A stretch of DNA of 64,000 bases from Streptomyces flaveolus (GTDB lineage Bacteria; Actinomycetota; Actinomycetes; Streptomycetales; Streptomycetaceae). Location: the NCBI RefSeq assembly GCF_014648815.1, contig NZ_BMRV01000005.1, positions 74,758 to 138,757 on the forward strand. The letters are read 5' to 3'. The notes beneath the pieces are model-generated. The model made no database searches. It saw only the letters and a program-made list of their open reading frames with translations, and was not told the origin of the DNA. Positions 35,544 through 44,445 of this stretch are shown here, in pieces. A program made the position numbers and the translations under genes. Each line of letters opens with the position of its first letter. Within the stretch, counting starts at the first letter, position 1.

Positions 35544-36191
35544 ATGAGTACGGCGGCCGAGACGGCGGGCGGCGACATCGAGCCGTGGGAAGAGGTCACG
35601 CCTGACGCGGCCCGGCGACTGCTGGTCGCCGCCGTGGAGGCCTTCGCCGAGCGCGGTTACCACGCGACCACGACCCGCGACATCGCCGGGCGGGCCGGCA
35701 TGAGCCCGGCCGCGCTCTACATCCACTACAAGACCAAGGAAGAGCTGCTCCACCGCATCAGCCGGATCGGCCACGACCGGGCGCTCGGCATCCTGCGCAC
35801 GGCCGCCGAGGGCGAGGGCAGCGCCACGGAGCGGCTCGCCGACGCGGTCAGCTCCTTCGTGCGCTGGCACGCCGGGCGGCGCACCACCGCGCGCGTGGTG
35901 CAGTACGAGCTGGACGCGCTCGGGCCGGACGCCCGCGCCGAGATCGTCGCGCTGCGCCGCCAGGTCGACGCTCAGGTGCGCGGCATCATCGAGGAGGGCG
36001 TGGCCTCGGGCGAGTTCGAGGTGGCGGACGTGCAGGGCACGACGCTCGCCGTGCTCTCCCTCTGCATCGACGTCGCCCGCTGGTTCAACGTGAACGGCCC
36101 CCGGACGCCCGACGAGGTCGGCGCGCTCTACGCCGACCTCGTGCTGCGGATGGTGCGGGCCAAGGAGCCCGGCGCCGCTCAGGGGCGGTAG
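35544..36191 (+). CDS. TetR family regulator, probable control of the MaoC gene
   Basis: A 215-residue regulator. The HTH is TTRDIAGRAGMSPAALYIHYKTKEELLHRI at about 46-75, preceded by an acidic N-terminus. The C-terminal domain has IDVARWFNVNGPRTPDEVGALYADLVLRMV, common in regulators of acyl-CoA metabolism. It converges on the MaoC hydratase with a four-base gap. Related palindromes lie before it and before the MaoC gene, suggesting that it controls both. Confidence 0.88.
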   Translation: MSTAAETAGGDIEPWEEVTPDAARRLLVAAVEAFAERGYHATTTRDIAGRAGMSPAALYIHYKTKEELLHRISRIGHDRALGILRTAAEGEGSATERLADAVSSFVRWHAGRRTTARVVQYELDALGPDARAEIVALRRQVDAQVRGIIEEGVASGEFEVADVQGTTLAVLSLCIDVARWFNVNGPRTPDEVGALYADLVLRMVRAKEPGAAQGR

Positions 36192-36195
36192 CGGC

Positions 36196-36657
36196 TCACA
36201 GGTAGTAGCGCGAGACGGACTCGGCGACACACACCGGCTTGTCGCCGCCCTCGCGCTCCACGGTGAAGGCGACGGCCACCTGGATCCCTCCCTTGACGTC
36301 CTCGACGCCGGTGATCGTCGCCGTGGCGCGCAGCCGCGAGCCGACCGGGACGGGGGAGGGGAAACGGACCTTGTTGGTGCCGTAGTTGACACCCATCTTC
36401 ACGCCCTCGACCTTGATCAGCTGCGGGCCGAAGAGCGGGAGCAGCGACAGGGTCAGATACCCGTGCGCGATGGTCGTGCCGAACGGGCCCGCGGCGGCCT
36501 GCTCCGGGTCCACGTGGATCCACTGGTGGTCGCCGGTCGCCTCCGCGAACAGGTCGATGCGCTTCTGGTCGACCTCCAGCCAGTCGGTGTACCCCAGCTG
36601 CTCGCCCACCGCCGCCTTCACGTCGTCGGCGGATGTGAAGATCCTCGGCTCTGCCAT
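36196..36657 (-). CDS. MaoC-family acyl-CoA dehydratase/hydratase
   Basis: A 153-residue hot-dog-fold protein. The hydratase motif is in FAEATGDHQWIHVDPEQAAAGPFGTTIAHGYLTLSLLP, with the catalytic Asp and His in GDHQWIH. It likely hydrates an enoyl-CoA in beta-oxidation or a related pathway. It is encoded opposite the TetR gene at its 3' end and divergent from SoxR. The perfect palindrome 36716-36735 lies 58 bases before its ATG. Confidence 0.92.
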   Translation of the reverse strand: MAEPRIFTSADDVKAAVGEQLGYTDWLEVDQKRIDLFAEATGDHQWIHVDPEQAAAGPFGTTIAHGYLTLSLLPLFGPQLIKVEGVKMGVNYGTNKVRFPSPVPVGSRLRATATITGVEDVKGGIQVAVAFTVEREGGDKPVCVAESVSRYYL

Positions 36658-36715
36658 GTCCCGGCCTCTCGCGTCAAAGGTTTCGTGGCTCTGCTTGCCC
36701 GTGCCTGCCGGGCGT

Positions 36716-36735
36716 TGCTAAGCAACTGCTTAGCA
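36716..36735. promoter_or_regulatory. Perfect 20-base palindrome between MaoC and SoxR genes
   Basis: TGCTAAGCA-AC-TGCTTAGCA is a perfect 9-2-9 palindrome. It does not resemble the known SoxR box (CCTCAAG-type). It shares CTAAGCR-NN-YGCTYAG with the site before the TetR gene at 35544. Confidence 0.68.
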
Positions 36736-36798
36736 TGGTAGTCGGTGAGGCCCATGTCAACGGACCCGAGGGTCGAGCGGGTGGGTAGGGTTCGGGGA

Positions 36799-37317
36799 GT
36801 GCCTCAGATTCCCGAGAAGATTCACGAGCTCACGGTCGGCCAGCTCGCCGCGCGCAGCGGCGCCGCCGTCTCCGCCCTGCACTTCTACGAGTCCAAGGGC
36901 CTGATCAGCAGTCGCCGCACCTCGGGCAACCAACGCCGCTTCAGCCGCGACGCGCTGCGCCGGGTCGCCTTCGTGCGGGCCGCCCAGCGCGTCGGCATCC
37001 CGCTCGCCACGATCCGCGAGGCGCTGGCCGAGCTGCCGGAGGGGCGCACGCCCACCGAGGACGACTGGGCCCGGCTCTCCGCGGCCTGGCGCTCCGAGCT
37101 GGACGAGCGGATCAAGCAGCTGAACCGGCTGCGCGACCACCTCACCGACTGCATCGGCTGCGGCTGCCTGTCCCTGGACACCTGCGTCCTGTCCAACCCC
37201 GACGACGTCTTCGGCGAAAGCCGTACGGGCTCCCGCCTGCTGGTGGAACGGAAGACCGACCCGGCCCGCGCCGGCAAGCGTGCGGTGGCCTCCCAGGACC
37301 CGGCCTGCTGCGACTGA
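36799..37317 (+). CDS. soxR: SoxR, redox-sensing MerR-family regulator
   Basis: A 172-residue regulator. I chose the GTG at 36799 with GGGGA upstream because the product then begins [21 protein letters not shown], as in S. coelicolor SoxR. The MerR HTH is at 11-50. The [2Fe-2S] cluster is held by Cys118, Cys121, Cys123 and Cys129 ([12 protein letters not shown]). It activates genes in response to redox-cycling compounds such as self-made pigments; in Streptomyces it acts directly on oxidoreductases and exporters, without SoxS. Its targets are not next to it here. Confidence 0.95.
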   Translation: MPQIPEKIHELTVGQLAARSGAAVSALHFYESKGLISSRRTSGNQRRFSRDALRRVAFVRAAQRVGIPLATIREALAELPEGRTPTEDDWARLSAAWRSELDERIKQLNRLRDHLTDCIGCGCLSLDTCVLSNPDDVFGESRTGSRLLVERKTDPARAGKRAVASQDPACCD

Positions 37318-37632
37318 ACGCCCGCCCGGCTGCGGGCAGTCGTGCCTCCCTCAGTGCCTGAACGGCCTGGGAGGCACCCCCGGGGCGGCACGGGTGGGCG
37401 CGGCGGGGCCCCGGCAGCGCCGGACCACGCGCCCCGCCCCCGCACCCGCGCCGGACGACGCGACCTGCCTTGCCCCGCACCCGCGCCGGTCCGTCCGATC
37501 ACCCTCAGCCGTCCGCGCGGCACCCCTGCGCGCCCCTCGTCGCCCCCCTCGCAGCCCGTGCACCGACCCGGTCCGGCACCGGGCCCCGCACACGCCGGGC
37601 TTCGCTCCCACGTGCCGTTCGCCCCCTGCGGG
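37318..37632. other. 315-bp intergenic region with repeats
   Basis: No supportable gene. It contains copy A of an intergenic repeat (37329-37433) and a 17-base direct repeat CCCCGCACCCGCGCCGG at 37438-37454 and 37473-37489. It lies between the convergent soxR and BKACE genes and must hold their transcription ends. Confidence 0.6.
37329..37433. repeat. Intergenic repeat copy A
   Basis: GCTGCGGGCAGTCGTGCC opens the element, and GGGGCGGCACGGGTGGGCGC with CCCCGGCAGCGCCGG closes it. Between them is a hairpin-forming 35-base insert (GTGCCTCCC pairing with GGGAGGCAC) that copy B at 52374-52443 lacks. Confidence 0.75.
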
Positions 37633-38364
37633 TCACGCCCCGGGGTGCCGGGCCGTCCGCCACTCGGTCAGTCCCGCCTCGACCAGCTCGGCGTTCGACC
37701 GGGCGGGCCGGCCGTCCGGCAGGAGCAGGGTGTCCTCCAGGCCGATGCGGGTGGCGAGGCCCAGCCGGCCGGCCAGGCGCAGCACCGGCCAGGCGCCGCC
37801 GTCCTCGCCGTGCAGCAGTACCGGGCGGCCGTGCGCCGCACCCAGGCCGTCCAGCAGGGTCCGCGCGGACGCCTCCGCGGTCTCCGCGTCGGTGTCCGTG
37901 ACCTCCGCCAGTACCCGCAGCACCCTCGGCCCCAGCGGCGAGCGCGCGAACCGTTCCGCGCCGTCCGTGCCGGACCAGATGCCCGCCTCGACACCCACCC
38001 CCCGCTCGATCAGCGCGGCGGCGACCGCCTCGGCGCCCGGCTCGTGCCAGTTGACCGAGGCGTGGTCGGGCAGCGCCTCCCAGCTCCGGACCCGCGCGAC
38101 CCGTGCGTCCGGCCCGGGCTCGGCCCACGCCCCCGTGGTCACCCCGACCGGCACCGGCACCCGCGCCCGTACCGCCTCCAGGGTCACCGCGAGCACCCGC
38201 GGCGACAACGTGTCCCGCCCGCACGGCGTCTTGGGATGGACATGGACGTCCGTGGCCCCGGCGGCCACCGCCCCGGCCACGGCGTCCGCCATCGCCTCCG
38301 GCGTCAGCGGCACCACCGCGCCGTCGGCGCCCCCGCGGGCCCCGTTCACACACACCTGCACCAT
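37633..38364 (-). CDS. BKACE-family enzyme (DUF849, 3-keto-5-aminohexanoate cleavage type)
   Basis: A 243-residue TIM-barrel enzyme. The zinc-binding motif VHVHPK is at about 40-45, with MVQVCVNGARGG as first strand and VGVEAGIWSG later. BKACE enzymes condense a beta-keto acid with acetyl-CoA to give acetoacetate and a new acyl-CoA; specificity varies widely. It is shorter than the typical 270-310 residues, matching a short actinobacterial branch. It stands alone, so the substrate is open. Confidence 0.85.
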   Translation of the reverse strand: MVQVCVNGARGGADGAVVPLTPEAMADAVAGAVAAGATDVHVHPKTPCGRDTLSPRVLAVTLEAVRARVPVPVGVTTGAWAEPGPDARVARVRSWEALPDHASVNWHEPGAEAVAAALIERGVGVEAGIWSGTDGAERFARSPLGPRVLRVLAEVTDTDAETAEASARTLLDGLGAAHGRPVLLHGEDGGAWPVLRLAGRLGLATRIGLEDTLLLPDGRPARSNAELVEAGLTEWRTARHPGA

Positions 38365-38536
38365 TCCCCCATGGTGCAGGGCACCACTGACAACACCCGT
38401 CGGGAGCGCGGCATCCCCGGCGCATCCCCGAGCCCTGTCCGCGAGGTCCCTCCGGGCGGACGGAGGGACCTCGCTGACACGGCCTGCGGCCTGTCGTCAA
38501 CTTCCCGCCCGCACGGGGGCGTCCGTCCCCCGGCCG

Positions 38537-39139
38537 CTACGCCGACATCAGCAGCCGTTCACGCCGGGCGTCCGCCAGGGCGTCCGGGGTCAGCACCGGC
38601 CGCGGCACCAGGATCCCGCAGTCCGTGCAGACCGGTCCCGTCGAGGGCTCGTGGTCCAGGTCGTACTTCCAGACCAGCCGGTCCCCGTCGCACACCGGGC
38701 ACACCTCACCCGGGTCGCGCTCGAGCGCCGAGATCAGCCGGCGCAACACCTCGGCCAGCGGCCCGTCGGGATGGACCCGGGGGTCGTCGCACCAGGCCAC
38801 CCCGAAACCGCCCCAGGTCAGCCGGTGCCAGTCGTCCACACTGCCCGGCCTGCGCAGGCCGTCGTGCTTCTCCTTCCTGCGCCGCTCGGCGAACTCCACC
38901 TCGTAGGCCAGCCACACCGAACGCGCCTCCTCCAGCTCCTCCAGTGCGGCCACGAGCCGCGCCGGGTCGGGGGAGCGGTCCTCGGGGCCGAAGCCGGCCC
39001 GCGAGCACAGATGGTCCCAAGTCGCCCTGTGCCCGTAAGGGGCGAACCGCTCAAGGCACTTGCGCAGCGAATAGCGCCGTAGCGCCAGGTCGCACCGTGG
39101 ATCGCGGACCTGTCTCGCCAGACTCCGGAAACCGGCCAT
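38537..39139 (-). CDS. Uncharacterised protein with possible zinc ribbon
   Basis: A 200-residue protein with GGAGGTG 8 bases before the ATG at 39139. The start, MAGFRSLARQVRDPRCDLALRRYSLRKCLERFAPYGH, is basic. Near the C-terminus CPVCDG and, 22 residues later, CTDCG form two CxxC knuckles that could bind zinc. The middle is rich in Trp and Arg (RRKEKHDGLRRPGSVDDWHRLTWGGFG). I do not recognise a family. It has typical coding character and a clear ribosome binding site. Confidence 0.7.
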   Translation of the reverse strand: MAGFRSLARQVRDPRCDLALRRYSLRKCLERFAPYGHRATWDHLCSRAGFGPEDRSPDPARLVAALEELEEARSVWLAYEVEFAERRRKEKHDGLRRPGSVDDWHRLTWGGFGVAWCDDPRVHPDGPLAEVLRRLISALERDPGEVCPVCDGDRLVWKYDLDHEPSTGPVCTDCGILVPRPVLTPDALADARRERLLMSA

Positions 39140-39374
39140 CGCCCTGCACCTCCGTCACACCTGCACCTGCACTTCGGTCACTTCGGCGTCGTCGTACGGA
39201 GTCGTCCTCCCGACGTCGCCGAGTAGACGTATCGACACGCGATTCGGCTCCATCCGATTTCCGATGCCTCCCATAAGCCGACCGCACCCGCTGCGAAAAC
39301 TGACGCATGTTCACCTTCCAACTCGGGGATACCGGCGGTAACGTCCGGGCCCACCCTCGTCGGGAGGAGCTGCC

Positions 39375-42182
39375 ATGCAACGGCGCACCCCACGCAACGC
39401 CCTTGACAGACTGAGAACTCCCCGTCGCTTCCACGGGTTCCTGAAGAGCGCATCGGTATGCGCCCTCATTGCCGGTCTTTTGTCACCGCTTTCCCCGGCG
39501 ATGGCCACCGGCACGGGCACCACCACCCCCACGACCGCGCCGGCGGCGGCCGACGACCACTGCGGCGGCCGCTGTTCCGACATCCTGCCGCCCGGCCAGA
39601 ACGGCAACGCCACCCTCGCCCAGATCCTCCTCAACCAGGCCTTCGGCACCCAGCCCGCGCACGCCGAGGACCAGCTCGGCCCCTACGCGAACCTCGCCAC
39701 CGGCTACTCCGGCCTCACCAACGACAAGATCAACAGCTTCTTCGGCGACGCCTCCTTCGGCGTCCCCGCCGACCAGGTCGCCTCCACCGTCCGCCCCGCC
39801 GGACGCGACGACGTGACCATCGTCCGCGACAAGAAGACCGGCGTGCCGCACATCACCGGTACCACCCGCTACGGCACCGAGTTCGGCGCCGGCTACGCCG
39901 CGGCCCAGGACCGGCTGTGGCTGATGGACCTCTTCCGGCACGTCGGACGCGGCCAGTTGACGCCCTTCGCCGGCGGCGCCCCCGCCAACCAGGGACTGGA
40001 GCAGCAGTTCTGGCGCAGCGCCCCGTACACCGAGGCCGACCTGGAGGCGCAGATCCTGAGCGCCGCCGCCAAGGCCGGTGAGCGCGGCGAGCAGGCCCTC
40101 GCCGACGTGGACGCCTACGTCGCCGGCGTCAACGCCTACATCGACGCCTCCGACAAGGGCCGCTACTTCCCCGGCGAGTACGTCCTGACCGGCCACAAGG
40201 ACGCCCTCACCAACGCCGGCACCATCGACCGCTTCAAGCGCACCGACCTGATAGCCCTGGCCTCCGTCATCGGCTCCCTCTTCGGCGCCGGCGGCGGCGG
40301 AGAGGTCAACAACGCGCTCTCCCTTCTCGCCGCCCAGGAGAAGTACGGCGTCGCCGAGGGCACCAGGGTCTGGGAGTCCTTCCGCCAGCGCAACGACCCC
40401 GAGGCGGTCCTCACCCAGCAGAACGGCAGCTTCCCGTACCTGCCCCGCCCGGACGCCCCGCAGGGCCGCGCCCTGCCCGACGCCGGCTCGGTCCAGGCGG
40501 AGCCCCTGGTGTACGACCGCACCGGCAGCGCGGCCACGGCGGGCGCGACGGGCGCCTCCGCCACGGCGGCGGACACCGCCGTCACCTCGGCCCGGCGCGG
40601 CATGTCCAACGCCCTCGTCGTCAGCGGGAAGCACACCGCGAGCGGGAACCCGGTCGCCGTGTTCGGCCCGCAGACCGGCTACTTCGCGCCCCAGCTGCTC
40701 ATGCTCCAGGAACTCCAGGGCCCGGGCCTGAGCGCCCGCGGCGCCTCCTTCGCGGGGCTGAGCATGTACGTCGAACTCGGCCGCGGCCAGGACTACGCCT
40801 GGAGCGCGACCACCTCCGGCCAGGACATCATCGACACCTACGCGGTCGAGCTGTGCCAGGACGACTACCACTACCTGTACCGCGGCACCTGCACGCCCAT
40901 GGAGAAGGTCGAGCGCAAGAACGCCTGGAAGCCGACCGTCGCCGACTCCACCGCCGCCGGCTCCTACACGATGCGGGTCTGGCGCACGAAGTACGGCCCG
41001 GTCGAGTCCCGCGCCACGGTCGGCGGCAAGAAGGTCGCCTACACCACGCTGCGCTCGTCCTACCTGCACGAGGCCGACTCGATCATCGGCTTCCAGATGC
41101 TCAACGACCCGGACTACCTGAACAGCCCGGAGCGCTTCCAGGGAGCCGTCCAGCGCATCAACTACACCTTCAACTGGTTCTACGCCGACTCCGAGCACAC
41201 CGCGTACTACAACAGCGGCGACAACCCGGTACGGGCGGACGGCGTCGACGCCGAGTTCCCGGTGTGGGCGCGTGAGGCGTACGAGTGGCAGGGCTGGGAC
41301 CCGGCCGCCAACACGGCCCGGTACACGCCCGCGTCGGCCCACCCCCGGTCCGTCGACCAGGACTACTACATCTCCTGGAACAACAAGCAGGCCAAGGACT
41401 ACCCGGCCGCCTCCTGGGGCAACGGCTCCGTCCACCGCGGCGACCTGCTCGACGACCGCGTCGGGAAACTGGTCGCGCAGGGAGGCGTCACCCGGGCCGC
41501 GCTGGTGAAGGCCATGGCCGAGGCGGGCCTGGCCGACCTGCGGGCCGAGGACGTCGTGCCCGACCTGCTGAAGGTCGTCGAGTCCGCGCCGGTGACCGAC
41601 CCCGCGGCCCAGGCGGCCGTGAACCGGCTCAAGGCATGGCTCGCCGCGGGCGCCCTGCGCACGGAGACCTCGGCCGGCTCGGAGAAGTACGCCCACGCCG
41701 ACGCGATCCGCACCCTGGACGCCTGGTGGCCGCTGCTGGTGAAGGCCGAGTTCGAACCCGGCCTCGGCAGCGACCTGTACGCCGCCTTCACCCGCAACCT
41801 GCCCGTCGACGAGTCACCGTCCGCCGCCCACGGCCCGACCGGCGCCCACGCCGGCAGCGCCTTCCAGTACGGCTGGTGGAGCTTTGTCGACAAGGACGTC
41901 CGGTCGGTGCTCGGCGAGTCCGTCAAGGGTCCGCTCGCGCGGGAGTACTGCGGCGGAGGCGACCTCGCCGCCTGCCGGGACACCCTGGTCTCCACCCTGA
42001 CGGAGGCCGCGGGCCGCACCCCCGCCCAGGTCTACCCGGGCGACGACAACTGCTCCGCGGGCGACCAGTGGTGCGCCGACTCGGTGATCCACCGCACCCT
42101 CGGCGGCATCAAGCACGGCGGCATCAGCTGGCAGAACCGGCCGACCTACCAGCAGGTCGTGGAGTTCGCGACCCACCGGTGA
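39375..42182 (+). CDS. Secreted penicillin-acylase-family amidase (Ntn hydrolase)
   Basis: A 935-residue exported enzyme with GGAGGAG before the ATG. Residues 1-45 are a long signal peptide ending near SPAMATG. As in the family, alpha (about 130-350) and beta chains are split by self-cleavage before Ser411 in RRGMSNALVVSGKHTASGNP, the N-terminal nucleophile of the beta chain. DRLWLMDLFRHVGRGQL and PEYDYISWNNKQ-like segments follow the family order. Relatives cleave acyl groups from lipopeptides, beta-lactams or acyl-homoserine lactones. It converges on the DUF1343 gene. Confidence 0.9.
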   Translation: MQRRTPRNALDRLRTPRRFHGFLKSASVCALIAGLLSPLSPAMATGTGTTTPTTAPAAADDHCGGRCSDILPPGQNGNATLAQILLNQAFGTQPAHAEDQLGPYANLATGYSGLTNDKINSFFGDASFGVPADQVASTVRPAGRDDVTIVRDKKTGVPHITGTTRYGTEFGAGYAAAQDRLWLMDLFRHVGRGQLTPFAGGAPANQGLEQQFWRSAPYTEADLEAQILSAAAKAGERGEQALADVDAYVAGVNAYIDASDKGRYFPGEYVLTGHKDALTNAGTIDRFKRTDLIALASVIGSLFGAGGGGEVNNALSLLAAQEKYGVAEGTRVWESFRQRNDPEAVLTQQNGSFPYLPRPDAPQGRALPDAGSVQAEPLVYDRTGSAATAGATGASATAADTAVTSARRGMSNALVVSGKHTASGNPVAVFGPQTGYFAPQLLMLQELQGPGLSARGASFAGLSMYVELGRGQDYAWSATTSGQDIIDTYAVELCQDDYHYLYRGTCTPMEKVERKNAWKPTVADSTAAGSYTMRVWRTKYGPVESRATVGGKKVAYTTLRSSYLHEADSIIGFQMLNDPDYLNSPERFQGAVQRINYTFNWFYADSEHTAYYNSGDNPVRADGVDAEFPVWAREAYEWQGWDPAANTARYTPASAHPRSVDQDYYISWNNKQAKDYPAASWGNGSVHRGDLLDDRVGKLVAQGGVTRAALVKAMAEAGLADLRAEDVVPDLLKVVESAPVTDPAAQAAVNRLKAWLAAGALRTETSAGSEKYAHADAIRTLDAWWPLLVKAEFEPGLGSDLYAAFTRNLPVDESPSAAHGPTGAHAGSAFQYGWWSFVDKDVRSVLGESVKGPLAREYCGGGDLAACRDTLVSTLTEAAGRTPAQVYPGDDNCSAGDQWCADSVIHRTLGGIKHGGISWQNRPTYQQVVEFATHR

Positions 42183-42200
42183 CCGGCCGGCCCCGCGCTC

Positions 42201-42278
42201 GGCGCCAAGAGCCGGCGCCAAAGGCCGGCGCCAGAGGACGGCGCCAGAGGACGGCGGCAGAGGTCAGCGGTAGAGGAG
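42201..42278. repeat. 13-base tandem repeat between convergent genes
   Basis: Five or six 13-base units (GGCGCCAAGAGCC, GGCGCCAAAGGCC, GGCGCCAGAGGAC twice, GGCGGCAGAGGTC, then a degenerate copy) run from 42201 into the last codons of the DUF1343 gene. The period is not a multiple of three, so it is non-coding by nature. Confidence 0.75.
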
Positions 42279-43517
42279 GTACTGGCGGCGCGTCCTGCGG
42301 AACGCCGCCAGTTCGCTCTCCCAGCCGTCCACCACCTCGTCGGTGTCCGCGCCCGCGTCGATCATCGTGCGCACCTGCGTGGAGCCGGTGAGTTTGTCGA
42401 TCCAGTTGTCCGGCCGCCAGGCGAAGCCGTCCCAGCTCCGCCTGGCGGTCACCAGCAGAGCGATTCCGGTGCGCACCGGGTCGAAGGCGGCCCGGTCGTG
42501 CACGTGGAGCTGTACACCGCCGACCGTCTTCCCCTGGAACTTGGAGAAGGTGGGTGCGAAGTACGCCTCGCGGAACCGCACGCCGGGCAGGCCGACTTCG
42601 TTCGCGGCGGCGGCCCAGCGCCCGTCGACGCCCTCGGCGCCCAGCAGTTCGAACGGGCGGGTGGTGCCGCGCCCCTCCGACAGGTTCGTGCCCTCGAACA
42701 GGCACGTGCCCGAGTACACCAGCGCGCACTCCGGCGTCGGCATGTTCGGGCTCGGCGGCACCCAGGGCAGCCCGGCGGTGTCGTAGAACTCCGACCGCTT
42801 CCAGCCCGTCATCGTGACGGTCTCCAGCGGCACGGGCGACGTCAGGAACTCGCCGTTGAAGAGCAGCGCCAGCTCGGCGACCGTCATGCCGTGCGCCTGG
42901 GCGATCGGCTGCCGCCCGACGAAGGTGGCGAACTCCTTGTGCAGGACTGGCCCCAGCGCCGCCCGCCCGGTCACCGGGTTCGGCCGGTCCAGCACGACGA
43001 ACCGCTTGCCCGCGAGCCGGGCCGCCTCCATGCAGTCGAACAGCGTCCAGATGTAGGTGTAGAAGCGCGCGCCCACGTCCTGGATGTCGAAGACGACGGT
43101 GTCCACGCCGGACGCCGTGAAGATGTCCGCGAGCGGCTGTCCGCTCTTCAGGTACGTGTCGTAGACGGGCAGCCCGGTCGCCGGATCGTCGTAGCGACCC
43201 TCGGAGCCGCCGGCCTGCGCGGTGCCGCGGAAGCCGTGCTCGGGACCGAAGACGGCCGTCAGGTTCACCCGGCCGTCGGCGTGCATCACGTCCACGATGT
43301 GGCGCACGTCCCGGGTGATGCCGGTGGGGTTGGTGACGATGCCGACCCGCTCGCCATCGAGCAGGGCGTAGCCGTCGTCGGCCAGCCGCTCGAACCCGGT
43401 GCGCAGCCGGCGGCCGCCGCCCGAGGGGGCCGCCTGGGCCGGACCGGCGGCCGCGGCCGAGGCGGTGGCCGCCACGGCGGCCGTGGTGGCGAGCAGGTTC
43501 CGTCTGGACAGCGTCAT
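42264..43517 (-). CDS. DUF1343 exported protein (NamZ-like exo-N-acetylmuramidase family)
   Basis: A 417-residue protein from the ATG at 43517, with GGAGGTCACC as ribosome binding site. It carries a Tat signal (MTLSRRNLLATTAAVAATASAAA). The family sequences LDGERVGIVTNPTGITRD, FGPEHGFRG, VFDIQDVGARFYTYIWTL and LDRPNPVTGR are all present. A member of this family, B. subtilis NamZ, is an exo-muramidase, so cell-wall turnover is likely. It converges on the penicillin-acylase gene across a 13-base tandem repeat. Confidence 0.88.
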   Translation of the reverse strand: MTLSRRNLLATTAAVAATASAAAAGPAQAAPSGGGRRLRTGFERLADDGYALLDGERVGIVTNPTGITRDVRHIVDVMHADGRVNLTAVFGPEHGFRGTAQAGGSEGRYDDPATGLPVYDTYLKSGQPLADIFTASGVDTVVFDIQDVGARFYTYIWTLFDCMEAARLAGKRFVVLDRPNPVTGRAALGPVLHKEFATFVGRQPIAQAHGMTVAELALLFNGEFLTSPVPLETVTMTGWKRSEFYDTAGLPWVPPSPNMPTPECALVYSGTCLFEGTNLSEGRGTTRPFELLGAEGVDGRWAAAANEVGLPGVRFREAYFAPTFSKFQGKTVGGVQLHVHDRAAFDPVRTGIALLVTARRSWDGFAWRPDNWIDKLTGSTQVRTMIDAGADTDEVVDGWESELAAFRRTRRQYLLYR

Positions 43518-43619
43518 GCGGTGACCTCCGTGATCGCGGCGGGTGTCATGCGCACGCACGCTAACCCGCGCCCCGGGTCCCACGGAACGACTCGAACCGC
43601 GGTTCACCTCTTCCGCCGT

Positions 43620-43639
43620 GCATACCGACTGGTTAGTCT
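43620..43639. promoter_or_regulatory. TetR-type operator candidate before the SDR operon
   Basis: GCATACCGACTGGTTAGTCT is partly palindromic and shares CATACCGACYGGT with 21619-21638 and 49969-49988 (reverse orientation). It is 38 bases before the SDR start. Confidence 0.6.
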
Positions 43640-43677
43640 GGCGTCCACCAGCGCCCGAGCCGCGTCGAAGGAGACCG

Positions 43678-44445
43678 ATGGTGGAAGCCGTGCAGGATGC
43701 CGGAGTCGTCGTCACCGGGGCAGGAGGCGGCATCGGCGCCGCACTGGCCCGCCGCTTCGCGGCCGAGGGCGCCCGGGTGGTCGTCAACGACCTGGACGCC
43801 GGACGGGCGAAGGCCGTCGCCGACGAGATCGGCGGCATCGCGGTCCCCGGGGACGCCTCCGCGATCATCACCGAGGCGCGCGACGCGCTGGGCGGCACGG
43901 TGGACGTCTACTGCGCCAACGCCGGTGTCGCCTCCGGCGGGACCGAGGCGGCCGACGAGGCCGTCTGGGCGCTCGCCTGGGACGTCAACGTCATGGCCCA
44001 CGTCCGGGCGGCCCACGAGCTGATCCCCGACTGGCTGGAGCGCGGCAGCGGCCGCTTCGTCTCCACCGTCTCGGCGGCCGGACTGCTCACCATGATCGGC
44101 GCCGCCCCCTACAGCGTCACCAAGCACGGCGCCTACGCGTTCGCCGAGTGGTTGTCCCTCACCTACCGCCACCGCGGCATCAAGGTGCACGCCATCTGCC
44201 CGCAGGGGGTGCGCACCGACATGCTGACCGCGAGCGGCAGCGCGGGCGAGCTGGTGCTCGCACCGACCGCGATCGAGCCCGGGGACGTGGCGGACGCCCT
44301 CTTCAAGGGCATCGAGGAGGACCGCTTCCTGATCCTGCCGCACCCCGAGGTCGCCGAGTACTACCAGGCCCGTGCCGCCGAACCCGACCGCTGGCTGCGC
44401 GGGATGAACCGCCTCCAGCAGCAGTGGGAGGCGACGGCCCGATGA
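43678..44445 (+). CDS. Short-chain dehydrogenase/reductase
   Basis: A 255-residue SDR from the ATG at 43678 (GAAGGAG upstream). The NAD(P) motif is VVTGAGGGIGAALARRFAAEGARVVVNDLD, with NAGV at about 80. The catalytic Ser is in FVSTVSAAGLL, and Tyr and Lys in APYSVTKHGAYAF. It should act on a hydroxyacyl- or ketoacyl-type substrate. It is coupled to the acyl-CoA ligase by an ATGA overlap, and the operon then continues to a TetR gene. Confidence 0.93.
   Translation: MVEAVQDAGVVVTGAGGGIGAALARRFAAEGARVVVNDLDAGRAKAVADEIGGIAVPGDASAIITEARDALGGTVDVYCANAGVASGGTEAADEAVWALAWDVNVMAHVRAAHELIPDWLERGSGRFVSTVSAAGLLTMIGAAPYSVTKHGAYAFAEWLSLTYRHRGIKVHAICPQGVRTDMLTASGSAGELVLAPTAIEPGDVADALFKGIEEDRFLILPHPEVAEYYQARAAEPDRWLRGMNRLQQQWEATAR

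Noticed and set aside
42498..44441. Upstream extension of the acyl-CoA ligase frame
   Set aside because: The frame is open for 650 codons upstream but overlaps the DUF1343 and SDR genes; the ATGA overlap and conserved start fix the ligase start at 44442.
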